Positions 52,597 to 61,614 of a DNA stretch of 64,000 bases are shown piece by piece (position 1 is the stretch's first letter; each line of letters begins with the position of its first letter). The position numbers and the translations under genes are program-made. The stretch covers positions 1,302,001-1,366,000 of the forward strand of contig NZ_CP188297.1 of assembly GCF_050030965.1 (NCBI RefSeq). The letters run 5' to 3'. Below the pieces are notes generated by a model, which saw nothing but the letters and a program-made list of their open reading frames with translations, did no database searches and had not been told where the DNA came from. This stretch comes from Glutamicibacter sp002979865. Lineage in GTDB: Bacteria > Actinomycetota > Actinomycetes > Actinomycetales > Micrococcaceae.

Positions 52597-53374
52597 CCCC
52601 AAATCCGCAGAATCTTCTTTTGAGATCTGCCTCACAAAAATACTCGAATACAGTGGTCGCGTCGAGGTCGAAAGAGACCCAAAGCACAGGCGTGGCGCTT
52701 GGAATCGCCATCCGGGTCCAGTCGACCGGCGGGCAAGCCGCCCAAAAGCCGTTTCGCAACGACTGGCGCGCCGGTCGGTTTCCCGTTGCCCCGCTAGCGG
52801 CTGCTTTATCCGGGCGTGATCAGGTGCAGCCAGCCGGAGGAACCTGGCATGTCCCTTGCCCTTGTCCACCCAGCAGCTCTGGGCCCCTCCGCCACCAAGG
52901 GCAGCGAGGTGATCCCGATTGGGAGCACGGCACCGCACCCCTTCAAGAGGATTTCGCCATTGGAGCCGGCGCCTCCGAGGCAGACCCAGCGAAGCAGAGC
53001 TTTGCGCCCTCCCGGAGTACCTTCACTTTTAAAGGCAAACCTTTTTTGCAGCCGCACATTCCCCTCCGGCACGTTACCCAAGCTTCACGACAATCGATAC
53101 CTTGGTAACGAGGCGAGATATATGTCTGAGTAATTTCCCAGCCACTCTTGATCAGCCACACAGATCCCAAATGCCACTATCTTCGCAGATCACCGCCGAA
53201 TACCCAGGCGAATTACACGAATGGGATTCATGTGACTGATGTGAACAGTGTTGCCAAGCGTGTCTTAATTGGCCTAATGTGCTATTTGGAGTCTTATCCG
53301 AATCGTGACCTACTCATCGGTGAAGGTCACGACTCACGCACTCCGCGTCATCCAAGTACTTAGTGAGGAACGAT
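52597..53374 (+). other. Long non-coding leader upstream of the NlpC/P60 gene
   Basis: No credible gene is seen in 778 bases; short frames on both strands lack ribosome sites and family features. In actinobacteria such genes often have long 5-prime leaders with a c-di-AMP (ydaO-type) riboswitch. Two riboswitch-like words, GGAGGAACC at about 52840 and GAGGTGATC at about 52909, are in the right order, but the conserved closing block is not found. An inverted repeat CGTTACCCAAG/CCTTGGTAACG (53072-53082, 53100-53110) resembles MtrA-type GTAAC sites. A short AAAGG-loop-CCTTTTTT hairpin lies near 53040. Confidence 0.4.
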
Positions 53375-55105
53375 ATGGCTACTCGCCACACGCTCGGTGT
53401 TGCTGCAAGCACCCTAGCCCTAGCGGTGTCCTGCATTGCAGGCGCTTTGCCCGCTTCCGCATCTACTTCAGCTCTGCTTCCTCAGTCTGTGGCCATCGCT
53501 GCCGCACCTAGCGCTTCCGCGCTACCTTCGGACGCAGAGGTCCAGGACGCAAAGAAGGATAAGGCTTCGACGAACGCGATGATCGCGCGCATCGAAGCTT
53601 CCCTGGCTTCCAGCCGCGCCGAACTGAAGCGCGTTGAAACTGAGGCCGCTCAGGCTCAGGAATCCCTGCTCACCGCCGGCGAAGAGCGCGATCTGCGCAC
53701 CGCTGCGGCCGAGAAGGCTGTAGAACAGCTCGAGTACGCAAAGACTTACCTGGAGCAGAGCCGCAACGATCTGGGTGCTATCGCTTCGGATATCTACCGC
53801 AATGGTGCAGGCACCTCGACCCTGAGCCTGCTCCTTGATGACAACCAGGAAGGCGACCTGTTCTACAAGGCCGCTACCATCGACGCGTTGAGCGAACAGA
53901 AGGTCCAGTCCGTCAACACCGCCACCGAGGCCGAAGGCCTCGTTTCGGCTTGGCAGGAATATGCTGATGCGGCACAGAACGCCGCCGAAGAAGCTGCAGC
54001 CAACTATGACGCAGCCGCAGCGACCGCGAACAGCACCCTGTCCACCTACGAAGCAGCTATCGCACCTGAGAAGCAGCTGCGCGATGACTTGATCGGCCAC
54101 CTCGCTACCTTGAAGCAGAAGGAAGAGGCCGAGGTTCGCCAGGCGGTTGAAGAGCGCGAAACGCAGGAGCAGGAAAAAGCTCTCGCGGACGCCATCGCCG
54201 AAGAGGAAACCGCCAAGGTTCCCGAAACGAAGCAAGACTCCGTTCAGCCGCTCTCGGTTGAAAAGCCACGTGAGCTGGAGCAGGCCGAACCTGAAGAGGA
54301 AACGGTCAAGCCGGAGCCTGAGAAGGTTGAAGAGGAGCCGGAAGCTGTTGAGCCTCCCGTAGCGCCGAAGCCGGAACCAACTAAAAAGGCCGAGCCAAAG
54401 CCGGAACCGACCAAAAAGGCCGAGCCGAAGCCGGAGCCAACCGAGAAGGCCGAGCCAAAGCCGGAGCCGACCAAAAAGGCCGAGCCGAAGCCGGAGCCAA
54501 CCGAGAAGGCCGAGCCAAAGCCGGAGCCAAAGCCAACCAAGAAGGCCGAGCCGAAGCCGGAACCCACCAAAAAGGCCGAGCCGAAGCCGAAGGCTACCCC
54601 GAAGCCGGCACCCAAGCCTGAGCCAAAGCCGGAGCCCAAGCCGAAGGTCACCCCGAAGCCAGCGCCTAAGCCTGAGCCAAAGCCGGAACCTAAGCCGGAG
54701 CCGAAGCCTGAAGTCGCGCCGCAGTCCGGCAGCAACTACTCAGCAGCGTTTTCCTGGGCCTTGAAGACCGCGGATGATCCCAGCAAGTACTACGTCTACG
54801 GTGCCAACGGTCCCGATGCTTTCGACTGCTCGAGCTTCTCGCAGCGAGCTTTCGGCAAATCCGGCATCAGCCTGCCACGTACTTCGTCCCAGCAGTTCGC
54901 TAGCGCCCCGCAGTACGTGTCGCTGAGCAACCTGCGCCCAGGCGACTTGGTGTTCTCGTCTTCCAACGGCGGTTCCTCGTTCTACCACGTAGCCATCTAC
55001 ATCGGCAACGGCCAGGTCGTCCACGCTCGCAACCCGAACGCCGGCATCTCGGTGACTCCACTGAGCTACGTCAACAACCTCTACCCGAAGGCAGCCCGCT
55101 ACTAA
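53375..55105 (+). CDS. Secreted NlpC/P60 peptidoglycan hydrolase with coiled coil and Lys/Pro repeats
   Basis: From ATG 53375 (GAGGA five bases upstream) the protein has 576 residues. It has a signal peptide ending near ALPASAS, a long coiled coil (residues about 50-270) with typical RipA/PcsB-like heptads, then about 130 residues of repeats such as EPTKKAEPKP, and a C-terminal NlpC/P60 domain. Catalytic Cys is in GPDAFDCSSFSQRAF and His in FYHVAIYIGNGQVVHARN. It probably cleaves D-Glu-meso-DAP bonds during division; the repeat linker may bind teichoic acid or glycan. Confidence 0.92.
   Translation: MATRHTLGVAASTLALAVSCIAGALPASASTSALLPQSVAIAAAPSASALPSDAEVQDAKKDKASTNAMIARIEASLASSRAELKRVETEAAQAQESLLTAGEERDLRTAAAEKAVEQLEYAKTYLEQSRNDLGAIASDIYRNGAGTSTLSLLLDDNQEGDLFYKAATIDALSEQKVQSVNTATEAEGLVSAWQEYADAAQNAAEEAAANYDAAAATANSTLSTYEAAIAPEKQLRDDLIGHLATLKQKEEAEVRQAVEERETQEQEKALADAIAEEETAKVPETKQDSVQPLSVEKPRELEQAEPEEETVKPEPEKVEEEPEAVEPPVAPKPEPTKKAEPKPEPTKKAEPKPEPTEKAEPKPEPTKKAEPKPEPTEKAEPKPEPKPTKKAEPKPEPTKKAEPKPKATPKPAPKPEPKPEPKPKVTPKPAPKPEPKPEPKPEPKPEVAPQSGSNYSAAFSWALKTADDPSKYYVYGANGPDAFDCSSFSQRAFGKSGISLPRTSSQQFASAPQYVSLSNLRPGDLVFSSSNGGSSFYHVAIYIGNGQVVHARNPNAGISVTPLSYVNNLYPKAARY
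54361..54720 (+). repeat. Lys/Pro/Glu-rich tandem repeats inside the NlpC/P60 gene
   Basis: About 360 bases encode degenerate tandem copies of PEPTKKAEPK and later PKPEPKPEPK units. Codon choices vary between copies (GAG/GAA, CCG/CCA), which shows that the repeat is selected as protein and not recent slippage. Confidence 0.85.
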
Positions 55106-55120
55106 GCGCCACCCCCTCGA

Positions 55121-55162
55121 GCACGAAGGCCGCACACCCTGGTGGGTGTGCGGCCTTCGTGC
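55121..55162. terminator. Bidirectional terminator between NlpC/P60 and USP genes
   Basis: A perfect 19-bp stem (55121-55139 with 55144-55162) with TGGT loop lies between two convergent genes, 15 and 21 bases from their stops. T-tract is weak on both strands. Confidence 0.75.
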
Positions 55163-55183
55163 ATTCTGGCTACAGGCGTGCGG

Positions 55184-56161
55184 TCACTGCTCCTGCGCCC
55201 GCGTATCGAAGTCCTTGCGGTTCTCCAGGCGAGGGTCATCCGAGTCCGGCACGACCATCACCGGGCCCTTGGAGTGGTGCAAGACGCCCTGCGAGGTTGA
55301 GCCAAGCAGCATCCCGGTAAAGCCGCCGCGGCCACGCGAGCCGGTGACGGTCAGTACCGCATGCTCGGATTCGCGGATCAGCACCTCGACGGGAGGCCCG
55401 GAGACCACGTCGGTTTCCATCTTCAGCGACGGATAGTGCGACTTCAGCCATTTGGAGCCCACACTCATCTGGTAGCGCACATCTTCCAGCACGGCTTCCT
55501 GGTCAACGGTCGCCGGCATCCATGCCAGCGCCGCCCCCACCGGCGGCACCGCGCAGATCAGGCGCAGCGTCAGGTCGCTGGCGATGGCCGCGTCCGCGGC
55601 CGCCAGCACCGCTGAACGCGCGCGGTCTGAACCGTCAACGCCGACCACGATGCAGTTGCGGTTCGACGCCGCGGCGGCACCGGCCTCTTCCTGCTCCTTG
55701 GCCATGGCCAGCGGAACCACGACGGTCGGGCACTTGGAGTGCGCGGGCAGTGCCGAGGAAACCGAGCCGAGCAGGCGGCCAACGAAGCCACCGCGGCCAC
55801 GGGTTCCGACCACTACCAATTCGGCGTCCTGGCTCAGGTCCAGCAGCACGCCGGACGGGTCGCCGGATTCGATATAGGTGCGGATGGCCGCCGTGCTGCC
55901 TTCAAGCTCTGCGCGGGCCTGGCGCACAATGTCCTCGGCTCCCCCGCGGATCAGGTCGTCATCCAAGGTCGAGTAGCCTGCGTCCATGGAGGACGCGGCG
56001 AACACCGGGATGGTGTAGGCGGACACGATATTCAACACGCTGCCGCGGCGTACCGCTTCGCGTTCGGCCCAGCGCAAAGCGCATCTGCTCTGCTGGGATC
56101 CGTCCACGCCAACGACAATTCCTTCAATCTTCTCTGCTGCGACTGGTGCTTCGTCACTCAT
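55184..56161 (-). CDS. Universal stress protein, tandem-domain
   Basis: The 325-residue protein is two fused UspA domains (about 10-150 and 165-315). Each has the ATP-binding GxxGxGG(S/T) type loop: VVGTRGRGGFVGRLLGSVSS and VTGSRGRGGFTGMLLGSTSQ, with IVVGVDGS at the start of each domain. Tandem USPs occur often in actinobacteria, linked to hypoxia and stationary phase. GAGGAGCG precedes ATG. Single gene. Confidence 0.93.
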   Translation of the reverse strand: MSDEAPVAAEKIEGIVVGVDGSQQSRCALRWAEREAVRRGSVLNIVSAYTIPVFAASSMDAGYSTLDDDLIRGGAEDIVRQARAELEGSTAAIRTYIESGDPSGVLLDLSQDAELVVVGTRGRGGFVGRLLGSVSSALPAHSKCPTVVVPLAMAKEQEEAGAAAASNRNCIVVGVDGSDRARSAVLAAADAAIASDLTLRLICAVPPVGAALAWMPATVDQEAVLEDVRYQMSVGSKWLKSHYPSLKMETDVVSGPPVEVLIRESEHAVLTVTGSRGRGGFTGMLLGSTSQGVLHHSKGPVMVVPDSDDPRLENRKDFDTRAQEQ

Positions 56162-56330
56162 CAGACTCGCTCCTCAACTACCTCAGATATAACGGGATGT
56201 GATTTCCCTTACCACCAATGTACTTGCTTCCGCAGTTCTAGGTGTGAGTTGGGTCTAAAGTTTTCGCGTACAGCCTACTGGACACTCGGATCGATATGAA
56301 TCAGCGCCCGAAACGTCATAGAATTTTTCC

Positions 56331-57782
56331 ATGTCCTCCTCCACACAAACCGCGTCCGGGAATGCTATGGCCGCGCGCATCGACCGATACTTCAAGATTT
56401 CGGAACGGCGTTCAACGTTCTCCACCGAAGTTCGCGGCGGCATCGCCACCTTCTTCGCGATGAGCTACATCGTCGTCCTCAACCCGCTGGTTCTTTCCGG
56501 TGCCGATTCCTCGGGCGGCGAGTTGGGCATCCAGCGCGTTGCCGCGGTGACCGCATTTGTCGCCGGCATCCTGACCATCCTGATGGGCATCTGGGCCCGC
56601 CACCCATTCGCCATGGCTACCGGCTTGGGCGTCAACGCCTTCGTCGCTATCACCGTGGCAACCAACCCGGAACTGACCTGGGCTGATGTCATGGGCCTGG
56701 TGCTCATTGCGGGTGTGGTCATGTTCGGCCTGGTGCTCACAGGGTTCCGGACCGCGGTGTTCAATGCGGTTCCAGCCGGATTGAAGACCGCCATCGTGGT
56801 GGGCATCGGCATGTTCATCGCACTGATCGGCCTGGTCAACGCCGGCTTCGTCCAGCGCCTCCCGGATGCCGCGAACACCACCGTTCCGGTGGGCCTGGGC
56901 TTCGACGGAGAGCTGATGGGCTGGCCGATCCTGGTCTTCGTGGTCGGCCTGCTGCTGACCATGGCCCTGGTGGTGCGCAAGGTCAAGGGCGCGATCCTGA
57001 TCGGCATCGTCGTTTCTGCGATCCTTGCCAACATCCTCGAAGCCGTCTTCCACATCGGCGCGATGGAGACCAATACCTGGTCGCTGGTGGTTCCGTCGCT
57101 GCCCGAGTGGACCCTTCCGGACCTGTCGCTGATCGGCCAGGTCAGCGTGTTCGGCGCCTTCAGCAAGATCGGCGCCACTGCCGCTTCGCTGCTGGCCTTC
57201 GTCATCCTGCTCTCGATCTTCTTCGATGCCATGGGCACCATGGTGGGCCTGGCTTCCGAAGCGGGTTCCATGGACGAGAACGGGCAGATCCCCAACGTGG
57301 ACAAGGTCCTGCTGGTGGATGCGGCCGGCGCGATCGTCGGCGGCGGCACCTCCAGCTCCTCGGCGCAGATCTTCGTGGAGTCCGGTGCCGGCATCGGCGA
57401 GGGCGCCCGTACCGGTCTGGCCTCGGTAGTCACCGGCCTGCTGATGATCGTCGCGATGTTCCTGAGCCCGCTGATCTACTTGGTGCCTTTCGAAGCCGTG
57501 GCGCCGGCACTGGTCGTGGTCGGTTTCATGATGATCACCCAAGTCTCCAAGATCGATTGGAACGACTGGGGCATCGCGCTGCCGGCCTTCCTGACCTTCA
57601 CCCTGATGCCGTTCACCTACTCGATCGCCAATGGCATCGGTGCCGGCTTCATCTCCTACGTCTTCATCCGCGCCACGCAGGGCCGCGCCAAGGAAATCCA
57701 CCCGCTGATGTGGGTTGTTTCCGCGGCTTTCGTGCTGTTCTTCGGCATCGGACTGATTGAGATGTGGGCCGGGGTCAAATAG
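56331..57782 (+). CDS. NCS2-family guanine/hypoxanthine permease (AzgA type)
   Basis: The 483-residue permease has 13-14 hydrophobic segments. The AzgA subgroup motifs are present: FATFFAMSYIVVLNPLVLSG-type start, MATGLGVNAFVAITVA, FFDAMGTMVGLASEAG and SSSSAQIFVESGAGIGEGAR. It imports adenine, guanine or hypoxanthine for salvage. No purine riboswitch could be seen in the 169-base upstream gap. A textbook terminator follows. Confidence 0.92.
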   Translation: MSSSTQTASGNAMAARIDRYFKISERRSTFSTEVRGGIATFFAMSYIVVLNPLVLSGADSSGGELGIQRVAAVTAFVAGILTILMGIWARHPFAMATGLGVNAFVAITVATNPELTWADVMGLVLIAGVVMFGLVLTGFRTAVFNAVPAGLKTAIVVGIGMFIALIGLVNAGFVQRLPDAANTTVPVGLGFDGELMGWPILVFVVGLLLTMALVVRKVKGAILIGIVVSAILANILEAVFHIGAMETNTWSLVVPSLPEWTLPDLSLIGQVSVFGAFSKIGATAASLLAFVILLSIFFDAMGTMVGLASEAGSMDENGQIPNVDKVLLVDAAGAIVGGGTSSSSAQIFVESGAGIGEGARTGLASVVTGLLMIVAMFLSPLIYLVPFEAVAPALVVVGFMMITQVSKIDWNDWGIALPAFLTFTLMPFTYSIANGIGAGFISYVFIRATQGRAKEIHPLMWVVSAAFVLFFGIGLIEMWAGVK

Positions 57783-57799
57783 CCCCGAAGCCCTCCAGG

Positions 57800-57836
57800 C
57801 GCCCCGTCATTGCTCCGGCGATGGCGGGGCGTTTTT
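57800..57836 (+). terminator. Rho-independent terminator of the purine permease gene
   Basis: An 11-bp stem with one G-T pair (57800-57810 with 57821-57831) is followed by TTTTTT at 57832-57837. Position 18 bases after the stop fits an intrinsic terminator. Confidence 0.92.
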
Positions 57837-57874
57837 TGCCTCCGTCCCGGCGGGCACTGGCTAGGATGGGCTCT

Positions 57875-58384
57875 ATGAGCGATCAGCAGAACACCGCTGG
57901 GCAGTGGATCCAGGTGGCCGCAGGCTTGAAGAACCCCTCGATGCGCCGGCTTCTCGGGGCCGTATTGAGCGGGCACGGGGTACCCGAGCAGGCCAATAAG
58001 TCCGAACGCAAGGACTTGGAGCGCTGGGCCAGCATCGGGCTTCTGCGCCAAGAGGGGTCCGGCTGGGCGCTGAACGACGAACTGCTGGAGAAGACCTTGG
58101 CTTCGGCCTCGGCCGCGAAGGCCGACCGCGTCGGGATCCGCCGCTTCTTCGACGGGCACCGGCTGCATAGCCTCCCGGCGAAACCAGCGGACCGCCATGA
58201 AGTGCTGGTCTACCTGCGCAATGCGGTGATAGGAGCCGGGGACGAACTGCGCGAAGAGCAGCTCAATGAACGGCTGCGGGTATTCCACCCGGACGTCGCG
58301 CTGCTGCGCCGCTACATGGTTGACCACGGCCTGCTGCAGCGCGCAGCAGACGGGAGCGGATACCGGATGGGCCCCGGGAGCTAG
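57875..58384 (+). CDS. DUF2087 domain protein
   Basis: From ATG 57875 the protein has 169 residues. The N-terminal 90 residues contain a winged helix-like part (RRLLGAVLSGHGVPEQANKS). The C-terminal DUF2087 motif runs from RRFFDGHRLHSLPAKPADRH through VLVYLRN and EEQLNERLRVFHPDVALLRR to YMVDHGLLQRAADGSGYRMG. The DUF2087 domain is thought to bind nucleic acid or act in regulators. Its stop shares CTAG with the convergent gene. Confidence 0.87.
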   Translation: MSDQQNTAGQWIQVAAGLKNPSMRRLLGAVLSGHGVPEQANKSERKDLERWASIGLLRQEGSGWALNDELLEKTLASASAAKADRVGIRRFFDGHRLHSLPAKPADRHEVLVYLRNAVIGAGDELREEQLNERLRVFHPDVALLRRYMVDHGLLQRAADGSGYRMGPGS

Positions 58385-59184
58385 CCGGTAACCGGCACGG
58401 CCCCGGTGGCGAAGCGCTGCACTGCCGCCCCTGAAACCAGCTGCGCCGGCAACGGCGCAGTGCGCAGGCTGCGTTCGAATGCAGGGCCGAGCTTGAGCGG
58501 TTCGTCGCTGGCCAGGAACACGATGTTCCCGTAGCGCCGGCCCTTGAGCATCGGCGGGTCGGCGATCATGGCCACATGCTCGAAGACCTCCAGCAGCGTC
58601 GCGGCTTCCGCCTTGGCGCCGGACAGGTCCGCGGTATCGCCGCAATTCATGATGTAGACGCCCCCGGCATCCAGCACGCGCTGGGCTTCGCGGGCGTAGT
58701 CCGCCGTGGTCAGCACGCGCGGGGTGGTGCTCCCGGCGAAGACATCGCGGATGATCACATCGCGGCTCGCATCGCTCAAGGTGGGCAGCACCTGGGCTGC
58801 GTCTCCCACGCGCAGGCGTACCAGCGGAGCGCGCGGAACCTCGAAGTGGACGCGCACCAGCTCGGCCAGCTTGGCATCCAGCTCCACCACGACCTGCCGG
58901 GCGTTTTCATAGCTGGCCGCGACCCAGCGGGCCATGGAGCAGCCACCTCCGCCAAGGTGGAGCACGCGCAGCTTGCGGGCGCGCCCGTCGTATTGCCCGG
59001 CCGGGAAACCGATGGCGAAGACCGGTTCCATCCAGCGCATGTACTCGAAATCGAGGTAGGCCGGGTCCTCCAGGTCCACATGGGAGGAGGGCACGCCGTT
59101 GACCTTCAGGATATAGCGGCTGGCGCCGTAGGGATCAGCTTCAATGATCGCCGTTCCGGTGTCGATCGGATACTCTCCGAGCAT
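58381..59184 (-). CDS. Spermidine synthase-like methyltransferase-fold protein
   Basis: From ATG 59184 (AAGGA five bases upstream) the protein has 267 residues. The N-terminal strand pair and LDFEYMRWMEPVFAIGFPAG, motif I VLHLGGGGCSMARWVAASYE, the acidic VVVELDAKLAEL and SRDVIIRDVFAGSTTPRVLT match the spermidine synthase family found in actinobacteria. The catalytic residues for putrescine are not all present, so a non-polyamine function is likely. It follows the GNAT gene closely. A GTG at 59208 is less likely. Confidence 0.78.
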   Translation of the reverse strand: MLGEYPIDTGTAIIEADPYGASRYILKVNGVPSSHVDLEDPAYLDFEYMRWMEPVFAIGFPAGQYDGRARKLRVLHLGGGGCSMARWVAASYENARQVVVELDAKLAELVRVHFEVPRAPLVRLRVGDAAQVLPTLSDASRDVIIRDVFAGSTTPRVLTTADYAREAQRVLDAGGVYIMNCGDTADLSGAKAEAATLLEVFEHVAMIADPPMLKGRRYGNIVFLASDEPLKLGPAFERSLRTAPLPAQLVSGAAVQRFATGAVPVTG

Positions 59185-59200
59185 TGATTCCTTGGCATCC

Positions 59201-59707
59201 CTAGCCACGCGCGCGCACCATTCGTTGTTCGATTAAGCCATCCCAGCTGCCAGTCAGGGCTTCACTGGTTCCATCAGGCGTGAATCCCTGCTTCGCGAAG
59301 AAGGCCAGGGCCCTCTCGTTGCCTTGCAGGACCCAGACCAGGGCGTCGTGCTGTCCAAGGACAACATCGAAGAGGTGCTGGCCCAGTCCGGTACCGTAGT
59401 ACTCTTCCAGGACATAGAGCATGCCCAATTCGACGTCCACTCCGGCATCCTGGTCTTCTTCGATGGCCGGAGTTCCACCGGCTAGCCCGATGATGCGGCC
59501 ATCACGGTCTTCCGCGATGAAGAATTGCGCTCCGGATGCCAGCCCGCGTTCCCACCAGGCTGTCTGGCCATCAAGTTGGCCTTCATGGTGGGCGAAAAAG
59601 GACTCATCGCGAAGTGTGGCGTACGCTTCTCGCCAGGCTTGCAATTTCATTTGCAGCGCTGGGCGGACGTCTTGTTCAGTAGCCAGTCGGATTCGGTAGT
59701 CGTTCAT
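59201..59707 (-). CDS. GNAT-family N-acetyltransferase
   Basis: From ATG 59707 the protein has 168 residues. It begins with the RIRLATEQDVRPALQMKLQA strand-helix pair, followed by the acetyl-CoA loop MLYVLEEYYGTGLGQHLFDV and the C-terminal NERALAFFAKQGFTPDGTSE. All motifs are present. Substrate unknown. The gene ends 17 bases before the spermidine-synthase-like gene start. Confidence 0.9.
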   Translation of the reverse strand: MNDYRIRLATEQDVRPALQMKLQAWREAYATLRDESFFAHHEGQLDGQTAWWERGLASGAQFFIAEDRDGRIIGLAGGTPAIEEDQDAGVDVELGMLYVLEEYYGTGLGQHLFDVVLGQHDALVWVLQGNERALAFFAKQGFTPDGTSEALTGSWDGLIEQRMVRARG

Positions 59708-59859
59708 TTGCGGCACTTCTCTAGCCTACGGCAGTGACTTCGCTATTTTCTTCCAACGCACCAAGGCCCCCTCCTACTAAAGTAGTATTGCGGACTGTCC
59801 AAATGCTTGAAAAACTATTCATGTAGTCGTAAACTTTTTGGCTCAAAGGGGGGTCGGAC

Positions 59860-60240
59860 TTGAACCGGAATACAAAATACGCTGCCTTGACTGGTGGCCT
59901 TGTCGGTTCCCTGACCCTGACCATCAGCCTTTCCTCGACCTTCTGGGTGATTTTGCTCGGATGCGTTCTCCTAGCCGCCGGCTTCAGCATTCTGGCCAGG
60001 TTCGAACGCTTCTGGGGCCCGGCCGAACCGGACCACTACTACTACATCGTTCCCATGCTGGTTGGCCCGGTAGTTGCGGGGCTGGTGCGCAATACCGGTT
60101 ATGCCCTGTGGGTCGGCCCGCCGATGGGTCTTCTCTGCGGATTGGGCGTGTACTTCTTGATCCTGAAGTCGCCGCCGTTCAAGCACGATGAAGCCGGGGA
60201 ACTCGAATTCGAGCGCCCCGAGCGCTATCCAACGCCCTAG
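59860..60240 (+). CDS. Hypothetical membrane protein
   Basis: The 126-residue protein starts at TTG 59860 with AAAGGGGGG about 7 bases upstream. It has four hydrophobic segments (about 8-24, 28-46, 62-80, 84-103) and a charged C-terminus rich in Glu (EAGELEFERPERYPTP). I do not recognise a family. Its stop shares CTAG with the convergent O-methyltransferase gene. Confidence 0.72.
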   Translation: MNRNTKYAALTGGLVGSLTLTISLSSTFWVILLGCVLLAAGFSILARFERFWGPAEPDHYYYIVPMLVGPVVAGLVRNTGYALWVGPPMGLLCGLGVYFLILKSPPFKHDEAGELEFERPERYPTP

Positions 60241-60926
60241 AGGACTCGCGCTAGCGCGAACCCGTCCCACCCCTTGACGCCTATAGTCTGCAGCGCCGTG
60301 GCTGATACGCGCGGGTCATCGCGCAACCACCGCAAAGAGTCCTGGATTCCGCGAACATCGGCTTCTTGCGTCCCATGCCGGGATGGGTCATCCAAGACCG
60401 CGCCGCTGCGCACCACGTTGTCGAGCACCAGCACGGTGCCTGAATGCGCCAGCTCCAGTGCGCGTTCCAGGTAGGGCACGTTGTTGCGCTTATCGGCATC
60501 TATGAAGATCAGGTCAAATGGTGCAACGCGTTTGGAAATCAGCGAATCCATGGAACCCTGAGCGGCCCCCAACCGGATTTCAACACGTTCTGAAAGCCCT
60601 GCCCGCTGCAAGTTCTCACGCGCAATCGAGGCATGCAGGGGTTCAAATTCGCAGCTGATGACGGTACCAGCTGCACCGACGCCCCGGGCGAGCCAGCTGG
60701 TGGAGTAGCCTCCGAGGGTTCCGATCTCGAGGACCCTCCGGGCACCTGTGATCTCGGTGAGCAGCTGGAGGAACTTTCCCTGGGCAGGACTGACTTCAAT
60801 CCGTGGAAGCCCGGCACTATGGGAATGCTCCCGGCCTGCCTCCAAGGCATCAACGCGCAACCCCAGCGCCTGTTCCAAATATTCATCGACGGCTGCGGCA
60901 TGGTGCTCTGCAGAATGGTGGATCAT
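60237..60926 (-). CDS. O-methyltransferase (catechol/caffeoyl-CoA OMT type)
   Basis: The 229-residue class I AdoMet-dependent enzyme has motif I RRVLEIGTLGGYSTSWLARG, motif II EFEPLHASIARENL and the metal-site motif DLIFIDADKRNNVPYLERAL. It methylates a hydroxyl on a small molecule; the substrate is unknown. It overlaps the upstream thiamine-binding gene by 4 bases. Confidence 0.9.
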   Translation of the reverse strand: MIHHSAEHHAAAVDEYLEQALGLRVDALEAGREHSHSAGLPRIEVSPAQGKFLQLLTEITGARRVLEIGTLGGYSTSWLARGVGAAGTVISCEFEPLHASIARENLQRAGLSERVEIRLGAAQGSMDSLISKRVAPFDLIFIDADKRNNVPYLERALELAHSGTVLVLDNVVRSGAVLDDPSRHGTQEADVRGIQDSLRWLRDDPRVSATALQTIGVKGWDGFALARVL

Positions 60927-61243
60927 GACGACATGTTCTCCTCACTATCCTCAATAGCCTTCTCCAGGCGTTGGATTTTGCCATCGAGCTCACCTTCGTA
61001 ACCGGGCCGAATATCGGCTTTCAACACCAGCGATACGCGCGAACCGAATCGGCCAACGGCCATGGTGGCTTGCTTGACTACCTCCATGACTTCGTCCCAT
61101 TCACCTTCGATCTCGGTGAACATGGAGCTGGTGCGATTGGGGAGGCCAGAATCGCGGACGATTTTCACCGCTTCGGCCACTGCATCGTGGACCGAACCGT
61201 TGGGGTTGTCGTTACTTGGGGCTACGGAGAAAGCTACAATCAT
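60923..61243 (-). CDS. MTH1187/YqgV-family thiamine-binding protein
   Basis: The 106-residue protein has the DUF77 fold: MIVAFSVAPSNDNPNGSVHD at the start, VRDSGLPNRTSSMFTEIEGE, then a C-terminal helix. Characterised family members are cytoplasmic thiamine-binding proteins, often next to ThiXYZ genes; here no thiamine transporter lies nearby. Start ATG at 61243. It overlaps the O-methyltransferase gene by ATGA. Confidence 0.87.
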   Translation of the reverse strand: MIVAFSVAPSNDNPNGSVHDAVAEAVKIVRDSGLPNRTSSMFTEIEGEWDEVMEVVKQATMAVGRFGSRVSLVLKADIRPGYEGELDGKIQRLEKAIEDSEENMSS

Positions 61244-61296
61244 GCTTCCACTGTCCCACTACGCCTTGTGCTTGTCACCCGCCTTGCAGGCAATAT

Positions 61297-61614
61297 CTAG
61301 GCAGCTAGTCCGCTCGCCCTCAAGACGATGGCCGCCAGAGCACCGACGACAACGACGACAAGATAGGGTGCCTTGAAAGCCAGTGCGATAATCGCCGCCG
61401 CGAGCGCACCGATACGGGCGTCAATCACCAGTTCCTGCCCGGAGGTGAAGGCATTGACCGTCACCAACGAGGCGAGCAACGCAATGGTCAGCGTGGCCGC
61501 GACATGGGACATGGTCGGCGAGTCCAGAACCTTGCGTGGCACAAAGTAGCCGCAGAGCTTGATTGCGTAGGCCGTCAGGCAGGCTCCCAGAATCCACCAG
61601 CTCAATTCGCTCAA
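61297..61614 (-). CDS. azlD: AzlD-type branched-chain amino acid exporter subunit
   Basis: The 105-residue protein has three to four hydrophobic segments, with YAIKLCGYFVPRKVLDSPTM and ALAAAIIALAFKAPYLVVVV as the AzlD hallmarks. It pairs with AzlC, whose gene overlaps by 4 bases, in the export of leucine, isoleucine or valine analogues. Confidence 0.87.
   Translation of the reverse strand: MSELSWWILGACLTAYAIKLCGYFVPRKVLDSPTMSHVAATLTIALLASLVTVNAFTSGQELVIDARIGALAAAIIALAFKAPYLVVVVVGALAAIVLRASGLAA

Noticed and set aside
52806..53133. Small genes in the NlpC/P60 leader on either strand
   Set aside because: Frames lack ribosome sites, have Pro/Arg-rich random composition and overlap each other.
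54361..54720. CRISPR-like direct repeats
   Set aside because: Repeats are in-frame protein repeats with no unique spacers of constant length.
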